This document shows, piece by piece, positions 22,110-32,699 of a stretch of 64,000 nt of DNA. Position numbers and translations under genes: made by a program. The notes beneath the pieces are model-generated. The model made no database searches and was not told where the DNA came from. It saw only the letters and a program-made list of their open reading frames with translations. This DNA comes from Neoceratodus forsteri (taxonomy: Eukaryota; Chordata; Ceratodontiformes; Ceratodontidae): positions 1,393,345,501 through 1,393,409,500 of the forward strand of contig CM057456.1 of the NCBI GenBank assembly GCA_016271365.2, read 5' to 3'. Positions within the stretch are counted from its first letter, which is position 1. The number at the start of each line of letters is the position of its first letter.

Positions 22110-22772
22110 TAGAGTGCAGTGCTCTCAGCTGTGAGCTATCAAGGATATGAGTCTCGCTTCTTTTTAGTACCAAAATGGATGAGGGACTGTTGCCCCAATC
22201 TAGACCTGTATGATCTGAACAAGTTTATCCACAGGCAGATGTTTCATATGGTCATGTGCAACCAGATCCTACTGTCTCTGGAGCTTGGGTCATGGTTCTG
22301 TTCCCTAGAGCTCCAGGATGCATTCTTTCACATCCCCATCCATCTGTTCCACAAGTGGTACCTCAGGGTCTGCACTGGAGAGGTTATGTACCAGTTTAAG
22401 GTCATGCCATTCAGACCATTATCATCAGCTGGGGTGTTCACCAAATGTGTGTCGGTCTTGGTGGCTTACCTCAGGTGCAAGGGCACCAAGGTGCACCCAT
22501 ATCTGGTTGACTGGCTCATCACAGGCATCTTCAGGGAAACAGTTGAGCAGTCATGGGATCTGGCCTTCCTGACCTTCTGGGACCTGGGCTTTCTGGTTAA
22601 CCTTGTGAAGTCAGAACTGGTGCCCAAGCAGGTGATAACTGTTCATTGGAGCAGATTAAGACTCACAGGCAGAGCTCGCATTACCCATGGACATGGCAGA
22701 GGATTTTACATCCCCCAGCTTACCCAATCATTAATGGTTGGGCAGTCACACCCAGCCTGGGAATTCCTCTAG
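22110..22772 (+). pseudogene. DIRS copy C reverse transcriptase
   Basis: The frame is open for 217 residues. It has SRFFLVPKWMRDCCPNLDLY, DLNKFIHRQMFHMV and motif A CSLELQDAFFHIPIHLFHKW, in which the usual first Asp is Glu. Further on are YQFKVMPFRPLSSAGVFTKC and HPYLVDWLITG; YLVD (22500-22511) replaces YLDD. LGFLVNLVKSELVPKQVI and, near the end, YIPQLTQSLMVGQSHPA complete the domain. Despite the long frame, both catalytic blocks are altered. Confidence 0.9.
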
Positions 22773-22959
22773 CTGTTGAGGTTCATGACAGTCTTGACCA
22801 GCATGGTCAACTGCACCGAATGGCACATGTGTCCCCTCCAGTGGGAGCTGGAGTGCCAGTGGTCTCAGCACCGTAGTCACATAAACCAGGCAGTTCAGGT
22901 AACTCAGCTGATCCGTGACACCACTGAGTGGTGGGTGTACCCTCAGAATATCATAGAGA

Positions 22960-23490
22960 GAATTCCATTTGTCTGCACAGAGCTGACCTTCACCTTGACT
23001 ACAAATGTGTCTCTGGTCAGAAGGGGGCTCACATGTTTGACTGCAGAGCTCACAGATTCTGGTCATCGAGTGAAACTCGTTAGCATATCAACCTGATGGA
23101 GCTCTGGGCAGTACAACTGGCACTGATGGAGTTTGCTGCACTGATTCAGGGTTAGGTTGTTTAAGTCCAGACAGACAAAATACCAACTATGTTCCGTCTG
23201 AACAAGCAAGGCGGAACACACTCCTTTCCCCTGTGTCAGGAGGAACTCCGTACCTGGTCCCTGGTATGCTGCCCATGGTTGGATCTCCTTTCTGGTCCCT
23301 GGTATGCTGTCTGTGGTTGGATCTCCTTGCCGTTCACATAGTGGGAGAGGGCAACCAGTTGGTGAACACTTTCAGCCGACTGGAAGAGATGTCCTTGCAC
23401 AAGGATGAGGTGACACAGCTGTTCTCCCAGACCTCTTATGAACCTGTTTGCCTCCTGAGGGAACAGAAAGCTGAGACTCTTCTGTGCCCC
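22960..23490 (+). pseudogene. DIRS copy C RNase H
   Basis: LTFTLTTNVSLVRRGLTCL holds the first acid position, with TTDAS changed to TTNVS. DKIPTMFRLNKQGGTH (about 23175-23220) holds the third, and LLAVHIVGEGNQLVNTFSRL follows. Stops occur at about 23094 and 23155, and GGTACCTGGTCC repeats nearby suggest a small local duplication (about 23250-23305). Confidence 0.72.
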
Positions 23491-23499
23491 CCCAGATAG

Positions 23500-23740
23500 A
23501 AACACTGAAGGGGGCTGCCTTCTTTGGCCCTGGACCCCTGGCCTTCTGTTTAACTTTCCTCCCTTTCCCTTGATTTACAGGGTGGTACTCAAGGCATACA
23601 GGGACAAGGCAAATCTGATCCTGCTAGCTCCAGACTGGCTCAGACAGTTCTGGTACCAGAATCTCCTCGGCCTTAGCAGCAGGTCTCCCTGGTGGCTTCT
23701 TCTTCACCTGGACCTATTGATGAGATAAGGTGGAATAGTC
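23500..23740 (+). pseudogene. DIRS copy C methyltransferase-like remnant
   Basis: FNFPPFPLIYRVVLKAYRDK and ANLILLAPDWLRQFWYQNLL match the methyltransferase-like block of copy A (YAFPPLPLV, VILVAPDWPLQFWYPDLL). The part is short and partly out of frame. Confidence 0.6.
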
Positions 23741-23744
23741 CAGC

Positions 23745-24121
23745 ACCTGGACCTTCAGGCTCTTCACCTGCCAGATTGGTACCTGAGCGGCTAGAGTTCC
23801 AGACTTTGGGTTTTTCAGAAGACTTCTCCTGGTGCTGGGGGCATTCCATAAGGGGTCAACTCATAAAACATACTTATTGAAGTGGAAGAAGTTCTTGTGT
23901 TGGTGTGCAGGCAAGGACGCTGACCCTCACTCCTTTCCAGTAGCTCAGATCATCGACTGCTTCTCGTCACTATCTTAGTTGGGATTATGAACCATGTTCC
24001 ATAAGGTGTACGTGGCTGCCATCTCTGTGTACTGGGCATGGGCCGGTGTACCGACAAAGGCACAGGAGAAGGTGGTCGGGTGCATTTTCAAAAGCCTGGA
24101 CCATGTGTTCTGTCAAGTGCA
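23745..24121 (+). pseudogene. DIRS copy C recombinase, first part
   Basis: PARLVPERLEFQTLGFSEDF and WKKFLCWCAGKDADPHSFPV are the start of the recombinase. HKVYVAAISVYWAWAG and EKVVGCIFKSLDHVF follow with frame changes. It breaks at about 24121, at the position corresponding to the EPPP block of copies A and D. Confidence 0.75.
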
Positions 24122-24235
24122 TGAGCCTACATAAGAACGTGTCGACAGAAGGAGACTGTATGATTCAACTAGTCTGCCCAGATTGCCTACCCCTCAATTC
24201 TGTTCTTCTGAGATTACCACAGTACTTGTCCCACG

Positions 24236-24735
24236 CTAGGCAGTCCAGAGGAGGGCAACTAAAATGGTGCAGGGTCTGCAAGAGAAGCCGTACGAGGAGA
24301 GACTAAAGGAGCTTAATATGTATACCCTTGAGGAAAGAAGGGAGAGGGGGGACATGATAGAAACTTTTAAGTACCTCAGTGGAATCAACAAAGTCCAAGA
24401 GGGTAGCATCTTTCAGAAAAAGAGACATGCAAGAACAAGGGGACACAATTTAAAGATAGAGGTGGGGCAGTTCAGGGGCAATGTGAGGAAGTATTTTTCA
24501 CAGAGAGGGTAGTGGATGCATGGAACAGCCTTCCTGAGGAGGTTGTGGCGTCTAAAACTGTGGGAGAATTCCAGAATGCATGGGACAGACATAAGGCAAT
24601 TCTTGTGGGGGGTAGGAAGAAATAGGCTGTTGGTTAACTAGGATCTGCGGCCTATCCTGTAGGTAGGGAAATGGTCAGACTAGGTGGGCCAAGCAGTCCT
24701 TATCTGCTGTCAAAGTCTATGTTTCTATGTTCTAT
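24236..24735 (+). mobile_element. CR1-clade LINE, family 1, copy 3 (3' end only)
   Basis: It starts inside the RT C-terminus (QRRATKMVQGL-like, then KPYEERLKELNMYTLEERR) and ends with the family 3' tail (CAAAGTCTATGTTTCTATG). It is plus strand and about 500 bp. It is nested in the family-2 element, whose sequence resumes at 24736. This makes three nested levels: DIRS C, then family 2, then family 1. Confidence 0.85.
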
Positions 24736-25141
24736 GTTAGCTTAAAAGTAGTCACTGTTATGGCCTCTACAGCCTCTGGTTGTAAGCTATTCCAACAGTC
24801 CACCACCCTCTCTGTGAAGTAGAACTTACAGTACATATGTTGGTTTTAAACTTACCCCCTGTTAGTCTCAAACTGTGCCCCCTCGTTTGTGTGGTCTCAT
24901 TTTTGTGAAAGGGGTTTTCTGCTTGTACCTTATTTATGCCCTATATATATTTGAAGGTTTCTATCATATCCCCCATGTTTCTCCTTTGCTCGAGGGAGTA
25001 CATTTGCAGTTGCTGTAGTCTGGATTCATATTGCGCCTTGTGCAGTTTCTATACCATTTTAGTAGCTCTGCTCTGTACAGCCTCCAAGTAATCTATGTCC
25101 TTTTTTAGGTGTAGTTTCCAGAACTGTATGCAGTACTTGAG

Positions 25142-26155
25142 ATGTGGCCTCACAAAGGACCTGTACAGAGGGAGTATGACTCTTGCTTCCTACTTGTAAT
25201 GCCCCTGCCAATACATCCTAGGATGCTACTAGCTTTCTGCTCCCCCTTTTCACATTGTCTACCCACCTTTAAATCATCGGAAATAAGCACTCCGAGGTCC
25301 CGCTCAAGTTTTGTTTCTATTAATTGTTCACCATCGAGTGTGTATGTTTTCCTTGGGTTTCCTTTACCTAGGTACATAACCTTGCATTTTTGGCATTGAA
25401 TTTCAACTGCCAGTCCCTAGACCATGCTTCTAGGCTCTTTAGATCTGCTTCCATTGCTGCCGTTCCTTCAGTTGTATCTACCTTGCTGCAGAACTTTATG
25501 TGATCTGTGAACAGACATACCTCACCCTGCATGACATCAGCAATGTCGCTGATGAATATATTGAAGAGGACTGGGCCAAGGACAGATCCTTAAGGCACAC
25601 CATTGATCACCCTTCCCTCTCTAGACAGTGTTCCATTAACTATGACCCTCTGCATTCTATTGTGGAGCCAATTTTGAACCCACTTGACTATTTTGTGCCC
25701 TAACCCAAAGTGCTCTAGCTTATTTACCAATCTTCTATGGGGACAGAGTCAAAAGCCTTGCTGAAATCAAGACAGACTATGTCTGCCGCCCCTCCCTGGT
25801 CCACTATTTTGGAGACCCAGTCAAAGAATTTAATCATATTCATTTGACATGACCGTCCTGCTGTAAATCCATGCTGTTTAGTATCTAGCTGCCCTGTTTC
25901 CATAAGGAACTTCACTATTCTTTCCTTAAGTAGGGACTCCATAAACTTCCCCACTACCCAGGTCAAGCTCACTGGCCAGTAGTCTCCGGCCTCCTCATTG
26001 CTTCCACTTTTGTGCAAGGGTACCACTGTGGCCCTTCTCCAGTCCTGAGATATTTCCCTGTTCTTTAGAGAATGTGTGAATAATTCTGTCAGTGGGCCTG
26101 CAGTTTCCTCTGCCAGCTCCTTTAGAATTCTAGGATGGATTTCACTTGGGCCCAT
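25142..26155 (-). pseudogene. CR1 family-2 reverse transcriptase
   Basis: GPSEIHPRILKELAEETAGP, VVPLHKSGSNEEAGDYWPVS, QHGFTAGRSCQMNMIKFFDW and VCLDFSKAFDSVP are aligned with family 1. The catalytic FADD reads FTDH (25500-25511), so both the Ala and the second Asp are changed. The C-terminal part (25150-25377) has the LG...LERDLGVLISDDLKVG block. Frames change near 25730. It is inactive. Confidence 0.87.
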
Positions 26156-26187
26156 TGCTTTATTTGCTTTTAATTTGAGAAGCTCTT

Positions 26188-27580
26188 TTAGGATACTGTC
26201 TCTGCTTCTATGGTAAGTCCGCCTGTGTTCTGCATTTTGGGTCCATTGCCGTTGTCTTCTTTTGTGAAGACTGAGCAGAAGAAACTGTTTAGAATCTCTG
26301 CTTTTTCGTTATCATTTTCTGCCTGTTTGCTGTCCTTAGTTGCTATTCTTATAATGCCTCCTTTTGTTTTCCTTTTTTCTCTGATGTATCTATAAAAAGA
26401 TTTGTCGCCCTTCTTCACTCCTCATGCAATTCTCTCTTCTGTCTGGGCTTTGACTGCCCTTACTGCCTTCCCTACTTCTTTTAGCTTTGTTTTGTAGACT
26501 GCCATATCTGATTCATTGTTAGTATCCTTGAATCTCTCGAACGCTTTTATTTTTATCCTTTATTTTTGTTGCTACATCCTTGTTATACCATAGTGGTTTT
26601 CTCCTTTTTCTTGACTTGGAGATCTGCTTCATGCAGTGGGCAGTTACTGTGAGTGAAACTTCCTTCAGGTCTTTCCACTTCTGTTTCTCTGTGCCCCCCT
26701 ATTTCCTTGTTAAGTATTTGTTTTATGGAAGCACTCATTTGAGTAAAGTTGGCCTTCTTGAAATCCAGGACCCTGGGCTTGCTGTGGCTGACTTCCCCTT
26801 TATTGGTGATGGTGATCTAGACAGTCCTATGCTCATTGCTACCCAGACTGCTGCCCACCGTTGTATCAGAGATCCTGTCGCTATTTGAGAGCACGAGGTC
26901 CAGGATGGCTTCTTCTCATGTTGGTGTGGTCCCCAAATGTTCTAGTCTTGCTCCCTTTAGTGCTAGGAGGAATTCTCTGCTCCTTTCCATAGAGGCCATG
27001 TGTGAGAACCATTCCATATCCGGTAGATTTAAATCACCGACCAGCAGCAGTTCTCCTTTGTCTGCCATCTGTAGTATAGCCTCCAGGAGTTCCCTGTCCA
27101 AGTCTTTATCCTGGGCTGGGGGTCTGTTTATAACTCCAACTCGGATAGGGTACTTACTTCCTGCTCCGAGGGTGACCCAGAGGACCTCCGTATTGCTGGG
27201 TTTCCATAGCATTGATGCTGTTTTTTTACATACATTGCTACCCCTCCACCTTTCTTACCTTTGCAGTCTCTTCAGAATAGTGTGTATCCTGGGATAGCTA
27301 CATCCCAGGTGTGGTTCTCGGTGAACCATGTCTCTGCAATCGCGATCCAGTCCAGGCCTGCCTCAGCCATTATGGCAGTGAGATCTGGGATTTTGTTCAC
27401 CAGGCTATAAGCATTGATGCACAATGCTCGCCTTCCTCGGTTTGAATTGATCACTGTGGAGCATCCCTTTTTCTGCATATTTGCAGGAGACATTGTCTTT
27501 ATACTAAGTAACCTTGTAGGGTCCTTAAGTGTGCCAATAAGGTGTGTGTTAGTGTTGTCTTGATCTGGTTGTGTGTTCAT
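26188..27580 (-). pseudogene. CR1 family-2 endonuclease and linker
   Basis: The N-terminal part at 27272-27580 has INAYSLVNKIPDLTAIMAEA, WIAIAETWFTENHTWDVAIP and GYTLF. The middle (26916-27212) has VGDLNLPDMEWFSHMASMER, the active-site GDLN block. The linker (26188-26418) has KGDKSFYRYIREKRKTKGGI. The layout matches family 1. Stops and frame changes separate the pieces. Confidence 0.84.
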
Positions 27581-27651
27581 AGGAGATTGTTGGGGAGTGG
27601 CAATAGTTGTCCCCTGTGGTTCCTCAGGTGCTGCTGCCCGCTCCCCATTAA

Positions 27652-28065
27652 CTAGTTTAAATTAGAAATGAAAACATCAAATTTTTGGCCTAGCACTTGG
27701 GTGCACTCCTTGGTGAGGGGCAGGCCATCATATTGAAAGAACTGTCTTTCCCAGAATATGTTCCAGTCCCCTATGCATTTGCAGCCCCTCTCTGCACACC
27801 AGTCTCTAAGCCAGTTGTTGAGCTCAGAGATATCTTTATCTCTGACCTTTCTCCTGCTAGCTCCTTTTTCCCATACTGAATGAATCTCAGAGAATGAGAT
27901 AGTGGACGAAATAGGAGAATGTTTGCCACCTAGAGAAATCAGCTGCCTCTTGGTCTCCTCCACTGAATGATTGGCCAGGTCATTGGTGCCTAGGTGGACT
28001 AAGGCATGCAGTTTTATCCCTGTGTTCCATACTATTTTCTCAATGCGGTTAGTGTCTCTCTGCAC
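27652..28065 (-). pseudogene. CR1 family-2 ORF1 esterase remnant
   Basis: KLHALVHLGTNDLANHSVEE carries the same LGTND motif as the family-1 ORF1 at 3351-3731. Near the end, YDGLPLTKECTQVLGQKFDV lines up with the DSLHLSWRG block; the catalytic His position (DGLH) reads Pro, so this copy has lost it. NWLRDWCAERGCKCIGDWN is also shared. It lies just upstream of the endonuclease, as in family 1. Confidence 0.8.
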
Positions 28066-28639
28066 TGATGATCCTGGAAGGCACCTGATTGCAACTTTTG
28101 TATTTTTGCTCTGTTGTAGGTGAGACTCTATTCCCTGAATCAGAGTCCCCTATGACTAGTACGTGATTTGCAGTTATGTCCTGTGTCTTCCTGTAGCTTG
28201 TTTTTTTGCTCACATGAGTCCTGTGGTAGGTCTGGGCTCCCTGTGACTTCTGCCTTGGCTAATGTCATGGGTGACAGTGGCTCAAATCTGTTTGACGTTT
28301 TTGTTGGATCACTTGTTTTATGGTATGATCATGCAGCTCGACAGTTTTTGACTGTTTGCCAGCCTCCAGGTTTAGTTGTCCTCTGTGTTAGAGGTATCCA
28401 TGGCTGGGGTGTGTGCTTAGGGTCTGGTGGAGTATAATGCTGTGTGGTTTCCTGAATCTTTGCTCTAAGAAAGGCGATTTCAGCCCAGGCTGCGTGGAGC
28501 AGGTTTCTTAGATGTCTCAGAGCATAATGTGGGGCAGTGTCCTATATTATGGGCAGTTATTCAGTTGAATAGAGTCCTACAGTATCTGCAGTGGACATAG
28601 TCCATTATGAGTTTGTTGAGAAGTGGATGGAACAAGAGG

Positions 28640-30090
28640 TGATGGTTGTCACAAACCCACTCAGCAGGTCAGGCCCTCTACTCCCAAAGTGCCAACCTCC
28701 AAGTGTAGTCTTGCAAACAGTTAACAGAACAAGGTAACCCTCTTGTCTGTTTTTGTGTGTTTGAACCAACCTTTGGTCTCAAGTCTTGGAGGGATTCAAA
28801 CTGTGAACCTCTTGTTAGCTTACCCAATGCACAGGCTCAGATATTTCTGTCTTCAGGGGCCAGATATCTTTGCCTACAGGCACCTAACCAGGTGTACAAA
28901 AATGAACCCTTAAAACTTAAATAAAGACCTCAGATTATTCTTACCTTTTTCCAGTTTGGTATCACTATCCGAGCTTATGCACAGTGTCTGCTGTAACCAT
29001 ATATACTCCACTTACAAAAGGAAAGAAATTCAAAGACAGACCAAGTAGGCTCTAAAATTAGAGTTTTTACTAAGATAGATAAAAATATGTAACATATAAA
29101 ATACAGAACTATTATATCACAAGATAAACAAATCTCTTAAAACAGGTTTTAACAGTGCAATTCCAACTACAGTAATTAGATTTGTCTATCTCTCTAAATA
29201 CCTGCTTAAAGTGCTCACAGATGTTTCTTGGTCAGAGTCTAGATAAAAGTGTCTCTGTGTAGTAAAACAGAATATTCCTTAAAGCAAACTGTATTTGCCA
29301 GCCCCTTTGTGTGAGGTCACCTAGCTCCTCCTCTGTCAGAATATATAAAAAAATATATCTATACAAAAACAGGATGTCTTTTCAAAGTATTATATTCTGC
29401 AACCTCAGCATAACTCATGTTCTTATTCAAAAGACATTTCTTTGATCTCATGATAAGCTTCCCCCTTCCAGGACATGAAAGCCTCTTTTATGACTTCGCA
29501 CTAATACATCACAACCTACTCTCCTTCCTCAAAGCGTTATAAAAGTATAGGATTTTCCCTCTTAGCAACTGCAGCTATAATTAACTTAGAAAAACAGGAG
29601 ATTCCTGATTAAGGCCTTCTCTACTCTGTAATTAGCTTCCGGTCTTCCACGTAACACCTTGTATGTAAAACCCATGTGTGTGTGTGTGTGCATGTGTGTG
29701 ATTCTCACATGCTGTTTCAGCATTTCTCATGGGAGACAGTTCATAACACATTTTTTTATTTTACAAAAAAATCATACAGTGATCAGAACCAGCTGTCCAA
29801 GTGTCACAATGGTCACTACTTGTGAGAGTGTAGCAGATGAAAGAAGAGTTACAGGTTTTTTATTTAGGAGGGAGGATGGATGTCAGCAGATGAAAGAAAG
29901 TGAAGGTTAGAGAGAGAGAAGGAGGCTGAAATTTTTATTTTATTTATTTTTTTTTTGTTTGCCCCTGATGTGCCTATGTGTGGGCAGGAAGTATGGGGTT
30001 GTGAATGAAATTTGCAGGCAAGTCTTAGGTAGTGGAGATATAAAAGTAAATGTGAGGCTCAGGATGAAATAGAAATACAGGTATTGCATG
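28640..30090. other. AT-rich inserted DNA without genes; TG repeat
   Basis: No protein homology is visible. The region lies between the family-2 LINE and the resumed DIRS C recombinase, so it is part of the inserted block. It contains a (TG)n run at about 29674-29700 and a purine-rich stretch (AGAGAGAGAGAAGGAGG) near 29910. The length would fit one or two non-coding elements, but I found no clear terminal repeats. Confidence 0.4.
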
Positions 30091-30790
30091 GGACTTACTG
30101 TTGGTGCTTGTGAAGCTTTTGGGTAAACCATTCACGCTGATCCACAAGTGTGAGTTGTCACTCTTGTCATGGAAGACTGCTTTTTTGGTGGCTATCACTT
30201 CAGCCAGATGGGTGAGTGAGTTCTAGGTGCTCTCAGTGGGGTCTCTGTAATTGATCTTCTACAAGGACAAGAATTTGATCTTCAACAAGGACAAGGCCGT
30301 CCTTCTCACCCATGTGAAGTTCCTGCCCAAGGAAGTCTCAAAGTTTCATCTTAACCTAGGTGTTGTACCTCCCTGTCTACTTAGTTTAGATGCTGAGCAT
30401 GGGCCCCATATTTTGGACCCACGTCAGGTGCTCCTTTATTTCAAGAATGACATGGCAAGGGTTCATAGCGAGGCTCACTAGCTGTTTGTGACCTAAGCTA
30501 AAGACGCAGTGGACAGACCAGTTGCTAGGTAGATGGTTGGCTGATGGATAACCTCCTGCATCGATCTGTGTTACAGGCTGACTGGTAGGAAGCAGTCCAA
30601 GAGACTGAAGGCTTATTGTACTAGACATCCTGCTGCTTCCATTGCTGCTGGCAGGTACATCCCGACTGAGGAGATCTGCAGGGTTGCCACCTAGTCCAGT
30701 GGACATACGTTCATATCCCACTGTAGCACTGATGTGCTCAGTCATCATGATGCTGAGTTTGGGGCCTCAGTCCTCCAGTCTGTGTCCAAA
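30091..30790 (+). pseudogene. DIRS copy C recombinase, catalytic C-terminus
   Basis: KLLGKPFTLIHKCELSLLSW and LVAITSARWVSEF resume the reading broken at 24121. VKFLPKEVSKFHLNLGVVPP and HILDPRQVL follow. The last part gives YCTRHPAASIAAGRYIPTEE, ICRVAT and GHTFISHCSTD. The catalytic His of HSTR reads Tyr and the nucleophile Tyr reads Cys. A short AAGGACAAG duplication lies at about 30262-30295. It is inactive. Confidence 0.8.
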
Positions 30791-30882
30791 TTGATGTGGT
30801 GCATGCCTTGCCCCCTCCTGCCAGAGGACTGCTAGGAGCCTGCCTAAATGAGGATACTGGATAGAATCCAGCTTGGTAGAAA

Positions 30883-31145
30883 TGGAAGTTACTTACCTGT
30901 AACCATATTTCTACTACTGGTATTCAGTTCACACATGACCCACAGGACCTCTCCTGGCAAGTAACACATGGATCCCATCTTCCAGTGTGCAGAGATCTGA
31001 CGTTAAGCGGGGGGGGAAGCTGGAGGATGACATCACAAGCTGTAGGAGAAGCCAAGCTTGAAGACATCCAATGACTGAGCAGAATGCAGCTGAACTACCT
31101 AACTGTGTATGTAAATTGAATACCTTACAGGTAAGTAACCTCTAG
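30883..31145 (-). mobile_element. Short ITR-bounded unit U3
   Basis: GGAAGTTACTTACCTGTAAC at the left and TTACAGGTAAGTAACCTC at the right are inverted; inner matches are GGTATTCAGTTCACACATGA and its partner near 31100. The inside has no ORF and holds a G8 run at about 31010. It directly follows the right terminal repeat of DIRS copy C. Confidence 0.65.
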
Positions 31146-31449
31146 TTTTCCATGTGCCCTTCCCTCAAGAAGAATCTGGAAACAGAAGTCCAAACATTAG
31201 TTTGCTCCCCTGGTTAAATATCATAAATAAATACTTACATACATACATAAATGAGTAGGCTAGTGGTAGCACTTCAGTTTACATTAGAATACGCAGCCTA
31301 ACAGAACAATGAGGCTTGGTAGTTGTACTTACAGTTAGTATTGGGTCCATATTGGCAGTGTGCCCTGCTGTCCTGCTGGTTCACTGGCTACCTTGCATGC
31401 AGAGTTGCCACTCATACAGGGCCACTAACAGTGTGTCTGCAGGGGCAGC

Positions 31450-31560
31450 ATCAGAACTGAAGCCTGCCCTCTTCCCCTTTGTCCAACTCAAGATGTGTCC
31501 CAAGGTGGTGACTGGTAATAGCTTTTGCTCTAATCCCGCACTTAGAAAAAAGTGACTCCA
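31450..31560 (+). repeat. Diverged duplicate sequence, member 1
   Basis: CCTGCCCTCTTCCC, then TCCAACTCAAGATGTG and GTGACTGGTAATAG, match 32466-32560 in order and spacing (translations LFPFVQLKMCPKVVTGN and LFPSVQLGMGPMEVTGN). They are two copies of an unidentified repeat, about 1 kb apart. Confidence 0.5.
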
Positions 31561-31631
31561 TCCATTGACAGTGACTGGAGGGGATATGAGGAGCAACTCC
31601 TGTCGACACAGACGAAAACATGGGCAGATTC

Positions 31632-32103
31632 AGGCCGGCCCGGTGGCACTGAGGGTTGAGGCACCGGATGCCAGACTTACCGCCACTCTGGTGACCCGGG
31701 TTTGGAAATGGACTTGAGTCGCTTGGGGGTCAGCCAGGGGAGGAAAGGATTGATCATCCGTAGACAGCTCTCCTTCCTCAGGGAGAGGAGACAGTACAGC
31801 GCACTGTAGACTGACACCCAGCAGTGGCTGGGTGTCGGCACAGGCATGTTTCCAAGAAGAGGGGAGGGCACATGTCCAGGGTGTATGGCTGCTTCTGCTG
31901 AGGCGGAAGTAGCTGCCTTGCCCATTGCATGGTTCGGGTGCCCAGGGGAGAAAAGTGGAAAAAGGCCGGGAGCCGATGGGGTTTATGATGACCTGACATG
32001 TTTGTGTCAGAGAATGAGTCCCTCTGAGGGAGGGCCCGGAGCTACCTGACGACTCTGCGGAGGAGTGATAAAGTATAAATAAAAAAACAAGAAAAAAGAA
32101 AAC
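31632..32103 (+). mobile_element. SINE-like retroposon, copy 1 (472 bp)
   Basis: It is flanked by a perfect 10-bp target duplication, GGGCAGATTC (31622-31631 and 32104-32113). The 5' part has GGTGGCACTGAGGGTTGAGG, which resembles a tRNA-type A box, and ACCCGGGTTTGGA, a possible degenerate B box. The 3' end is A-rich (AAATAAAAAAACAAG). The body is homologous to the copy at 38667-39068. There is no coding sequence. Length and ends fit a tRNA-derived SINE. Confidence 0.82.
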
Positions 32104-32465
32104 GGGCAGATTCTGCCCATGAGTGAACAGTGGATGCTGGCAGGACAATAGAAGGAATGTGTGGGACAACTATAAGACTAAAGCCCGCCTCTTCCTGGAT
32201 GTAGAAGAAAGTCCTGGCACTCACCAGCACTGCAAACAAGGGTCCATCTACAAAAGACTTTGCTTGAGATACCTCTCATTTATTTTATCAGCATTGAGAA
32301 AGTACAAAACATCACAGCTTGTGGGAGCACTGAAGTCTTGACATTTCACCTATTCTCTAGGATTTTTCAACCTCTGGGTCATATGGTGAGTGCTGTGACT
32401 GTCTTCTACATCTGTGCTGTTTTTAGTCGCAAGCACCAAGATCTCTGAGCGGCTCAGCATTTCAC

Positions 32466-32690
32466 TTGGCCTGCCTCTTCCCTTCGGTCCAGCTGGGGAT
32501 GGGTCCTATGGAAGTGACTGGCAATTGTTGTTACTGCAACTGTGGACAGAAGAAGGTTGCTTCGGCTGCTGACAATGTCCAGGGTGGGGAGGAGTGTCTT
32601 TTGGTGGTGTCTCCTGCAGTATGTGTTGCCTTTGCCACTAAGGGAGCTGAGGACACAGGGACAAAAGGAGAGCTCAGGACCCTTTAAATG
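32466..32690 (+). repeat. Diverged duplicate sequence, member 2
   Basis: It matches 31450-31560. In frame it has CCYCNCGQKKVASAADN, which recalls the cysteine motif of the DIRS gag proteins here (CPCGQKMS; CACGKKVL). It may be an old DIRS gag fragment. A single short motif does not settle this. Confidence 0.4.
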
Positions 32691-32699
32691 CTACATCCT

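Larger units (their letters stand above)
24122..28640 (-). mobile_element. CR1-like LINE, family 2 (minus strand)
   Basis: It resembles family 1 but is clearly diverged. The 3' end is at about 24126 (ACATAAGAAC, TAGTCTGCCCAGATTG), and it is interrupted at 24236-24735 by a family-1 CR1. On the minus strand ORF1 (esterase), endonuclease and RT follow in normal LINE order. It sits in the recombinase of DIRS copy C. The 5' end is not sharply defined; coding traces stop near 28065 and the last related sequence is before about 28640. Confidence 0.82.
20467..30882 (+). mobile_element. DIRS-type retrotransposon copy C (split by ~6 kb of insertions)
   Basis: The left terminus (about 20467-20516, TGTTTCTACCAACC, TATCCACACTGAGGCAG) is matched in inverse near 30835-30882 (GCCTGCCTAAATGAGGATAC, TTGGTAGAAATGG). 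Gag, RT, RNase H, a methyltransferase-like block and the recombinase follow in the order of copies A and D. The recombinase is split by inserted DNA between about 24122 and 30090. Without this the copy is about 4.4 kb, so internal deletions are likely. Confidence 0.8.

Noticed and set aside
28640..29740. Solo LTR of an endogenous retrovirus or gypsy element
   Set aside because: Its length would fit, but I could not find convincing TG...CA ends or a target duplication.
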